Shown here: positions 1 to 4,053 of the stretch, in pieces
Layout: every line of letters begins with the position of its first letter
Numbering within the stretch: position 1 is the stretch's first letter
Source: an uncultured Corynebacterium sp.
GTDB lineage: Bacteria > Actinomycetota > Actinomycetes > Mycobacteriales > Mycobacteriaceae
NCBI RefSeq assembly: GCF_902489365.1
Contig: NZ_CABTZR010000116.1
Span: forward strand, 1-5,406
DNA length: 5,406 nt
Direction: 5' to 3'
Position numbers and translations under genes: made by a program
Notes under the pieces: model-generated
The model's input: the letters and a program-made list of their open reading frames with translations, nothing else
What the model was told of the DNA's origin: nothing
The model's database searches: none

Positions 1-698
1 CCCGCCTCACGCTGGAGCTCGGCGGCAATGATGCGGGCATCGTGCTGGATGACGCCGACCCGAAGGAGATCGCCGGCGATCTCTTCTGGGGCGCGTTCAT
101 CAACACCGGCCAGACCTGTGCGGCGATGAAGCGCGTGTACGTGCCGGAGTCGCTGTACGACGCCGTCTGCGAAGCCCTCGTCGAGGTGGCCAAGGCTTCC
201 CCGATGGGTGTGGGCCTAGAGGAAGAGAACGTGCTCGGCCCGCTGCAGAACAAGCAGCAGTTCGACATTGTGGACAAGCTCGTCAACGCCGCCAAGGACT
301 CCGGCGCCCGCGTGCTGCTGGGCGGTGACCCGGACTATGACGCGCCCGGCTACTTCTACCCCACCACCCTGGTGGCGGACATCGACCCGGACAACCCGCT
401 GGTCGTCGAGGAGCAGTTCGGTCCTGCGCTGCCGATTGTGAAGTACACGGACCTGGATTGGGCCATCGAGCAGGCCAACAAGCTTGACGTGGGCTTGGGC
501 TCTTCCGTGTGGTCCTCCAACCGCGAGCGCGCTCTGGAAGTTGCCGCGCAGCTGGAGGCTGGCACCACCTGGATCAACAGCCACGGTGCGGTGGATCCGC
601 GCGTGCCTTTCGGCGGCATCAAGTCCTCCGGCTACGGCGTGGAGTTTGGCACCGAGGGCCTCAAGGGCCTGGCCTACCCGCAGATCATCAACGGCTAA
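1..698 (+). CDS. Aldehyde dehydrogenase family protein, C-terminal half (5' end outside window)
   Basis: NAD(P)+-dependent oxidation of an aldehyde to the carboxylic acid, presumably cytosolic; the substrate cannot be told from this fragment. The frame is open from base 3, giving 231 visible residues, roughly half of a usual ALDH of 460-500 aa. Visible family marks in order: ELGGND, whose Glu (codon 15-17) is the usual general base; NTGQTC, with the catalytic Cys at codon 117-119; EEQFGPALPI, whose Glu normally contacts the nicotinamide ribose; WINSHG; and PFGGIKSSGYG near the C-terminus. The stop is TAA at 696-698. Codons are strongly GC-ending (bases 121-180 are 41/60 G+C). The last nine codons and the stop lie inside a 32-bp sequence repeated at 2545-2576, so the gene end doubles as the edge of an inserted segment yet remains intact. 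The family call is firm; the subfamily is not assigned. Confidence 0.95.
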   Translation, partial: RLTLELGGNDAGIVLDDADPKEIAGDLFWGAFINTGQTCAAMKRVYVPESLYDAVCEALVEVAKASPMGVGLEEENVLGPLQNKQQFDIVDKLVNAAKDSGARVLLGGDPDYDAPGYFYPTTLVADIDPDNPLVVEEQFGPALPIVKYTDLDWAIEQANKLDVGLGSSVWSSNRERALEVAAQLEAGTTWINSHGAVDPRVPFGGIKSSGYGVEFGTEGLKGLAYPQIING

Positions 699-700
699 AA
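669..700 (+). repeat. 32-bp direct repeat, left copy (ALDH 3' end)
   Basis: Bases 669-700 are identical to 2545-2576. Identity stops at 668 (C versus G) and 701 (A versus C), so the match is exactly 32 bp at a period of 1876 bp. The repeat comprises nine sense codons of ALDH (LAYPQIING), its TAA stop and two further A residues. This copy completes the functional ALDH gene. The arrangement resembles an attL/attR pair left by site-specific integration into the 3' end of a gene, in which the host gene is restored. No recombinase gene is visible, so this mechanism is inferred. Confidence 0.95.
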
Positions 701-702
701 AG

Positions 703-2370
703 ATGGCTAATAAGTCGAAAGCTTTGATGGCTGATGTTGTATTCCGGAATGGAGTCATTCAGACTCTAGACCCGCAGGTTGGCGTAGTCGATAGTATTGC
801 CTTTAAAGATGGGAAGGTGCTTGCGGCAGGAAAGGTCGCTGATCAGTTCGCGGCGAAAAAGAGCATAGATCTGAACGGCTCTTTTGCAATGCCCGGCTTG
901 CTTGACGTGCATAATCACCATTTAATTGCGGGCCAAATGGAGCTATTTGAGTTAGTTTTTCCTCCAACCTTGTCATTTGAAGAATTGCTTGAGAGACTTC
1001 GGACCGAGGCTGCGCAACTTGAGGATGGTGCATGGATTGTTGGGGGAAGCTGGGGTTCTGGGCTGCTGCAAAGTCTGAATTGCTCAGAGGCCCTAAAAGC
1101 TATTGATGAAGCTACGGGTTCTCATCCGCTCCTACTAAAAGACGACAGCAAGCACAATCGATTAGTGAATTCCAAAGCAATGGAACTCGCTGGGATTGAT
1201 GATGCGACTGAAGACCCTGATGGCGGTCAGATTCTTCGTGATGGTGAGGGTCGTGCAACAGGCGTTTTATTAGAAGCTGCAGGCGTAATTGTCGAGCAGA
1301 CATATTCCGCTCTTTGCCCCCAAACAGATGAAGATTTAGAGGCGGCCGCCTCTCGAGGCATCGAGATCCTTCATTCATACGGGATCACCGCATTTCAGGA
1401 TGCGGCTTCATCGCTACAACTCATGCGTGCATTAAAGCGACTAGACGACTCAGGGCAACTCAAATCATGGGTTGTTACTTCAATGGCTGCCAATGACTTC
1501 ATATTTGGGACACAGCCACTTGGTGAAGGGATTATTGAGAACTGTGAAGAAACACGAAGCCGACATCATCGACCGGATTTCATAAAGATTTTTCTTGATG
1601 GAGTTCCACCTGCAGGAACAGCTGCATTCCTCGAACCCTATTTGGAGGGAATAGGCTTTCCGCAGTGCCACTGTGGTGGAACAACAATGCCTGTTGCAGA
1701 GCTTGAAGAGTGGTTGAAGTCTACCGCCAAGCGTGGCATTTCAGCCAAAATACACTGCACCGGTGATGCTTCTGTGCGGTATGTCCTTGATGCGGTTCAG
1801 AAGGTGCGAGAACTGGGGTATGAAGACACGCTTTACCATGTTGCGCACGGACAATTTGTCCATGAAGAAGACATCCCCCGATTTCAAGAACTAAATGTGG
1901 TGGCGGACATTTCTCCGGCGCTCTGGTTTCCAGGGGTGATTTCTGAGGCAATAGCTACAGTGCTCCCTCCAGAGCGAGCCGAAAAAATGCAACCAAATCG
2001 GTCGCTCCTGGATTCGGGGGCAATAATATCGGGTGGTTCTGATTGGCCGGTAAGTGAAACACCGAACGTGTGGGCGGCAATTTATGGTTTGGTAACTAGG
2101 AAGAACCCAACGGGAGAGTTTTCCGGTCAGCTCTGGGCTGATCAAGCAATCACCTTAGAGGAAGCAATAGCGGCCTACACTACAGCCCCGGCTTACGCGA
2201 TGGGATTGGGAGATCAAGTTGGAAGACTCGAACCAGGACTGTCGGCCGATATGGTCATTCTAAGCTCGAATCCATACGAAATTTCTCTAGAAGAAATTAA
2301 AGAAATTGTGGCTATGGAAACTTGGTTCGCAGGTGAATGCGTGTTCAGTAGGCAAGCGGTGGTTTCTTAG
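703..2370 (+). CDS. Amidohydrolase family 3 (YtcJ-like) metal-dependent hydrolase
   Basis: A 555-aa metal-dependent hydrolase of the amidohydrolase superfamily (TIM barrel with a small beta-sandwich), the group that includes N-substituted formamide deformylase and YtcJ-like proteins. It probably hydrolyses an amide or C-N bond in the cytosol; the substrate is unknown. Visible marks, numbered from ATG 703: N-terminal sandwich strand DVVFRNGVIQTLDP (11-24); PGLLDVHNHH with metal ligands H70 and H72; IKIFLDG with K295; H351 in AKIHCTGDAS; H379 and H382 in YHVAHGQF; SGGSDWPV with metal-binding D447; and C-terminal LEPGLSADMVIL. All expected ligand positions are present and the length is normal, so it looks functional. 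The frame is open upstream to 484, but that part only shadows ALDH. ATG 703 lies 4 nt after the ALDH stop; ATG 727 (547 aa) is an equally plausible start because it begins with the family-typical MADVVFRNG. Neither has a strong ribosome binding site. Base and codon composition differ from both flanks, suggesting transfer. Confidence 0.9.
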   Translation: MANKSKALMADVVFRNGVIQTLDPQVGVVDSIAFKDGKVLAAGKVADQFAAKKSIDLNGSFAMPGLLDVHNHHLIAGQMELFELVFPPTLSFEELLERLRTEAAQLEDGAWIVGGSWGSGLLQSLNCSEALKAIDEATGSHPLLLKDDSKHNRLVNSKAMELAGIDDATEDPDGGQILRDGEGRATGVLLEAAGVIVEQTYSALCPQTDEDLEAAASRGIEILHSYGITAFQDAASSLQLMRALKRLDDSGQLKSWVVTSMAANDFIFGTQPLGEGIIENCEETRSRHHRPDFIKIFLDGVPPAGTAAFLEPYLEGIGFPQCHCGGTTMPVAELEEWLKSTAKRGISAKIHCTGDASVRYVLDAVQKVRELGYEDTLYHVAHGQFVHEEDIPRFQELNVVADISPALWFPGVISEAIATVLPPERAEKMQPNRSLLDSGAIISGGSDWPVSETPNVWAAIYGLVTRKNPTGEFSGQLWADQAITLEEAIAAYTTAPAYAMGLGDQVGRLEPGLSADMVILSSNPYEISLEEIKEIVAMETWFAGECVFSRQAVVS

Positions 2371-2399
2371 GCAGTTAAGAGCCACCCAGTTGATATGAG

Positions 2400-2418
2400 C
2401 GTCATTGAAATTGTGACG
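2400..2418 (+). terminator. Weak hairpin after the hydrolase gene
   Basis: CGTCA (2400-2404) pairs with TGACG (2414-2418) across a 9-nt loop, 30 nt past the hydrolase stop, followed by only a short T-containing stretch. The stem is 5 bp and there is no real U-run, so it may be a weak terminator or chance. Confidence 0.2.
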
Positions 2419-2427
2419 ATTTGAGGA

Positions 2428-2574
2428 ATGTCTGAGCAGGGCCGAGTGAGTACTGAGTTTTATTCGGAAGAATTTAAAAGCAAGTATTCGGCAGTTATAT
2501 GCAGACGCATTCTTGATTATGGCGAAGACGCCATTGTTGCTTGGCTGGCCTACCCGCAGATCATCAACGGCTAA
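2428..2574 (+). CDS. Small 48-codon frame ending in a copy of the ALDH C-terminus
   Basis: ATG at 2428 opens a 48-aa frame that runs into repeat copy 2 in the same reading frame as ALDH, so its last nine residues are again LAYPQIING followed by TAA. The first 39 residues contain FYSEEFKSKYSAVICRRIL, faintly like the amino-terminal helix of IS3-type OrfA transposase proteins (YSxEFK...), but the match is short and unproven. GAGG at 2423-2426 lies too close to the ATG for a good ribosome binding site. It may be a 5' fragment of a gene cut off at the insertion junction, a tiny real gene, or chance. Function is unknown. Confidence 0.3.
   Translation: MSEQGRVSTEFYSEEFKSKYSAVICRRILDYGEDAIVAWLAYPQIING
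2519..2534 (+). other. Short hairpin beside repeat copy 2
   Basis: ATGGCG (2519-2524) and CGCCAT (2529-2534) form a perfect 6-bp inverted repeat with a 4-nt loop, ending 10 nt before repeat copy 2. The same six-base arms recur in the larger inverted repeat at 2582-2608 on the other side of the repeat. A recombinase arm site is possible but chance is not excluded. Confidence 0.3.
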
Positions 2575-2576
2575 AA
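2545..2576 (+). repeat. 32-bp direct repeat, right copy
   Basis: Exact copy of 669-700 (last nine ALDH codons, stop and two A). It lies outside any intact ALDH gene and directly precedes the control region of the toxin-antitoxin pair, so it marks the right boundary of the inserted segment. If the unit excised by recombination between the copies, ALDH would be followed directly by the sequence starting at 2577. Confidence 0.95.
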
Positions 2577-2581
2577 CCAGG

Positions 2582-2608
2582 CATGGCGCTGCTATTCTAA
2601 GCGCCATG
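2582..2608 (+). promoter_or_regulatory. Candidate leaderless promoter and operator of the toxin-antitoxin pair
   Basis: CATGGCGCT (2582-2590) and AGCGCCATG (2600-2608) form a perfect 9-bp inverted repeat around a 9-nt spacer. TATTCT at 2593-2598, inside the spacer, fits the actinobacterial -10 pattern TAnnnT, and the antitoxin ATG (2606-2608) starts 7 nt after it, where transcription would be expected to begin. No Shine-Dalgarno sequence precedes that ATG. Together these suggest a leaderless mRNA with an operator embracing the -10 box and start codon, as expected for autoregulation. No convincing -35 box was seen. The palindrome is certain; its role is inferred. Confidence 0.5.
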
Positions 2609-2869
2609 AGCACCGCCAACGTCCCGGAGATCGAGTACGCAGCCTTCGACGCTATGAAGGAGGTTGCGTCCTCGCTGAAAGCTGCCTATTTCCGCCAACA
2701 GCTCGCGACCGACAGCGCGCTGGAGATTGAATATTGGACTGCACAAGAGGATTTTGTTCAGCGCACTGTGAGCGGTGTTGATAACACCGACCTTGAGGAT
2801 ATCCGTGCCGCAGCGGAATTCTTTGCTCGCTTGCTCGATGAGCTTGAAACCCGCACAAAGGTGGCGTGA
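2606..2869 (+). CDS. Putative antitoxin of a zeta-type toxin-antitoxin pair
   Basis: An 87-aa acidic protein with no signal peptide or membrane segment, apparently almost all helical (for example FDAMKEVASSLKAAYF at 14-29 and DLEDIRAAAEFFARLLDELE at 62-81). It is assigned as the antitoxin by position: it lies immediately upstream of a zeta-family toxin, and its TGA stop overlaps the toxin start (GTGA, 2866-2869). Its size and helical make-up are like epsilon, the three-helix-bundle antitoxin that blocks the ATP site of zeta, but no strong sequence match was recognised. It lacks an obvious helix-turn-helix like that of PezA, so a role in binding the upstream palindrome is uncertain. The frame is open upstream to 2513, but that part crosses the repeat and is not plausible coding; ATG 2606 follows the -10-like box. 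Composition is like its downstream partner, unlike the hydrolase. Confidence 0.7.
   Translation: MSTANVPEIEYAAFDAMKEVASSLKAAYFRQQLATDSALEIEYWTAQEDFVQRTVSGVDNTDLEDIRAAAEFFARLLDELETRTKVA
2857..2864 (+). promoter_or_regulatory. Ribosome binding site of the toxin gene, within the antitoxin gene
   Basis: AAAGGTGG lies in the last antitoxin codons. It is 1-4 nt from GTG 2866 and 7-10 nt from GTG 2872, so the second GTG has the better spacing while the first gives the GTGA stop/start overlap. The toxin start is therefore 2866 or 2872, two codons apart. Translation is probably coupled to the antitoxin. Confidence 0.45.
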
Positions 2870-3648
2870 CAGTGCTTAAGGCTGCGGATTTTCCGGCCGA
2901 TGATGCTTTTAAGCGTCGCGTCCTTGAGCGGCGTATCGCGTATCTTTTTCGCCAGCCGTCCGCGGAACCTGAGGTCATCTACGTCGCAGGGCAACCAGCG
3001 TCGGGAAAATCCTCGGTGATTGAGATGCTCACGGATGACCACGTCGTTCTAGATTCGGATGAATTACGCAAATATCATCCCGCCCTCGACGAGATCATGG
3101 AGCGCGACCCCCTGCGCATGGACGTGCTCACCAATGGACCGGTGCCCTATTGGATGTCCTCGCTGATTGAATATGGTCGGCAGCATGGGCACTCGCTCAT
3201 CATTGAAAACACGCTGTCTAACCCGGAGTTCATCGCGGGTGAGATAGCCAAGTTTCGCTCCGCGGGTTTCCGCGTGAAGGTCGTGGGCCTGGCGGTCGCG
3301 CAGGAGGTCTCCAGGCTGGGCGTCGTCCAGCGCTACCTGGAGGCGCAGCGCGTGAGCCGTTACCCGCGCTGGACCAATGAGGTTTCCCACACGTCGGGCT
3401 TTAAGGCCATCGTCCCAGGGCTCAAGGCTATTGCGCCGCTTGTCGACGACCTCGAGATCCGCACCCGCGATGGCCGCACTTTGAGCGGCATCGAGGATAT
3501 TGAGGCTGAGCGCGAAACCTGGTTCGACTCCCCCGCCATTCGTGCTGATTGGCTGGCCCGCTTCGACAGCTGCGACTTGAGTGGCCTTGAAGCTGAGAAG
3601 CTCACGCACAACCTCGTGGCTGATGCAGAGCTTATCCGCAAGTTTTAA
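2866..3648 (+). CDS. Zeta-family toxin (ATP-dependent nucleotide-sugar kinase fold)
   Basis: A 260-aa P-loop kinase of the zeta/PezT toxin family, whose characterised members phosphorylate UDP-N-acetylglucosamine and so poison cell-wall synthesis unless held by the antitoxin. Visible motifs, numbered from GTG 2866: Walker A GQPASGKS (42-49, Lys48); VLDSDELRKYHP (61-72), whose D65 matches the catalytic Asp of zeta (D67) and whose HP pair is a family hallmark; LIIENT with E114, matching the VIEGT motif; VVQRYL with R156; and YPRWTNEVSH with R168, matching the two ATP-binding arginines. The catalytic set looks complete, so the toxin should be active. About 60 residues follow the last kinase motif (EIRTRDGRTL near 197-206) and end in a charged helical tail that I cannot assign. 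The gene overlaps the antitoxin by 4 nt, and its stop overlaps the stop of a minus-strand gene remnant. Confidence 0.9.
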   Translation: MTVLKAADFPADDAFKRRVLERRIAYLFRQPSAEPEVIYVAGQPASGKSSVIEMLTDDHVVLDSDELRKYHPALDEIMERDPLRMDVLTNGPVPYWMSSLIEYGRQHGHSLIIENTLSNPEFIAGEIAKFRSAGFRVKVVGLAVAQEVSRLGVVQRYLEAQRVSRYPRWTNEVSHTSGFKAIVPGLKAIAPLVDDLEIRTRDGRTLSGIEDIEAERETWFDSPAIRADWLARFDSCDLSGLEAEKLTHNLVADAELIRKF

Positions 3649-3791
3649 GACTGTGCCCGTGGAACCGCGCGCCCGGTAGGCGGTGAGAGCCTCGTGTCGA
3701 AGCGGCTGCTGGCGAGCTGACGGTCTGCAAGGTAGAGCAGGCTGAGGATGTCGTCTGCGTCGAGTTCAAGTTCAACGTGTAACGCGAGGCG
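3645..3791 (-). pseudogene. 3' remnant of an unidentified minus-strand gene
   Basis: Reading leftward from 3791, 48 codons are open to a TAA at 3645-3647. They give a protein-like end: LHVELELDADDILSLLYLAD, then RQLASSRFDTRL and a Pro/Arg-rich tail. The regular acidic-hydrophobic pattern and GC-ending codons look like a true coding C-terminus. However, the frame holds no ATG, GTG or TTG start and is closed at its upstream edge by TAG (3792-3794). The frame beyond that stop (to 4049) has no protein-like character. I read it as the tail of a gene truncated at about 3792-3810 by insertion or deletion. The stop overlaps the toxin stop, as in an original convergent gene pair. The family is not recognised. 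Confidence 0.4.
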
Positions 3792-3810
3792 CTAATGACG
3801 TTTCGCGTTA
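3780..3810. repeat. Imperfect 31-bp palindrome at the edge of the gene remnant
   Basis: TAACGCGA (3780-3787) pairs with TCGCGTTA (3803-3810). Counting two G-U pairs, the stem extends to 12 bp on each side of a 7-nt centre, CTAATGA. It lies exactly where the minus-strand remnant loses its frame and is followed by TTGGGGGTAGG. It could be a bidirectional terminator for the convergent toxin and the former neighbour, or a recombinase core site with two arms and a 7-bp centre. It has no T-run, so the terminator reading is not strong. Confidence 0.5.
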
Positions 3811-4053
3811 TTGGGGGTAGGTTGAAGAGCGCTGTCTCTAACTCCGGTTTTCGTTCGGCCTCGGTCCATTCCGCTACCTCGTGTGAAGAATCTGCAAGCG
3901 GTATCGGGCCGTTGAACTATTAGGTTCACCCACAGTTCCCGTGCCTGCACGCATCGAGAAGGACCAGGTGGTGAACTCGAATGACTCGCCTGGTCCAACG
4001 TGTGTGTGCGCTCGGCGCGTGGTTTACCCTTATAAGACTTGCCGGTCACAGCC
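3811..4053. other. Intergenic stretch without recognisable gene
   Basis: About 240 bp between the palindrome and the ATPase stop. Open frames exist on both strands (minus 3792-4049; plus from 3941 into the ATPase antisense), but their translations are Arg/Ser/Pro-rich and resemble no protein I know, so no gene is called. Apart from the hairpin at 3961-3996, there is a smaller inverted repeat TGAAC/GTTCA (3913-3917 and 3924-3928). The G-run near 3812-3816 could mark an element end, but no matching copy lies in the window. Confidence 0.5.
3961..3996 (-). terminator. Hairpin downstream of the ATPase gene, possible terminator
   Basis: GGACCAGG (3961-3968) and CCTGGTCC (3989-3996) form a perfect 8-bp inverted repeat around a 20-nt loop; further pairing at 3969-3971 with 3986-3988 needs G-U pairs. 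It lies about 57 nt past the ATPase stop on the minus strand, where the exit sequence begins TTCTCG, a weak U-tract. It may be the ATPase terminator or an unrelated palindrome. Confidence 0.35.

Larger units (their letters stand above)
669..2576 (+). mobile_element. Putative 1876-bp inserted cassette bounded by 32-bp direct repeats
   Basis: Two identical 32-bp direct repeats bracket one complete hydrolase gene and about 200 bp of trailing sequence. The interior is AT-richer than both flanks (bases 1501-1560 are 26/60 G+C and 2281-2340 are 22/60, against 41/60 at 121-180 and 43/60 at 3301-3360), with AT-ending codons absent from ALDH. Loss of one repeat plus the interior would restore a simple ALDH-to-antitoxin junction. 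The interior ends (701 onward, and 2544 read backward) show no terminal inverted repeats, and there is no transposase or integrase, so this is not an ordinary insertion sequence. A 32-bp duplication is also long for a transposon target duplication. Possible explanations are a passive cassette moved in trans by a tyrosine recombinase, an internally deleted island, or homologous recombination with a donor ALDH locus. The insertion is well supported; the mechanism is not. Confidence 0.7.

Noticed and set aside
484..702. N-terminal extension of the hydrolase frame back to 484
   Set aside because: It is an out-of-frame reading of the ALDH gene, Trp/Ser/Arg-rich and without family resemblance; the hydrolase domain begins just after 703-727.
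216..758. 180-aa minus-strand frame opposite ALDH
   Set aside because: Antisense shadow of GC-rich coding sequence; the sense strand carries all ALDH motifs.
2370..2497. Short direct repeats GGCAGTTA (2370 and 2490) and TATTCGG (2461 and 2485)
   Set aside because: Seven to eight bases at irregular spacing in AT-rich sequence are likely chance and do not form an array.
701..2544. Classical insertion sequence or composite transposon
   Set aside because: The two ends of the interior show no inverted complementarity, there is no transposase gene, and the 32-bp duplication is long for a target site duplication.
2371..2576. Integron attC site behind the hydrolase
   Set aside because: I could not find the paired GTTRRRY/RYYYAAC core sequences; only short unrelated hairpins are present.
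4029..4036. CTTATAAG palindrome as a promoter
   Set aside because: No gene is oriented to use it on either strand, and no -35 element is evident.
3792..4049. 85-aa minus-strand frame between the toxin and the ATPase
   Set aside because: Low-complexity basic translation with no recognisable motif; only the part beyond its stop (3645-3791) looks like former coding sequence.
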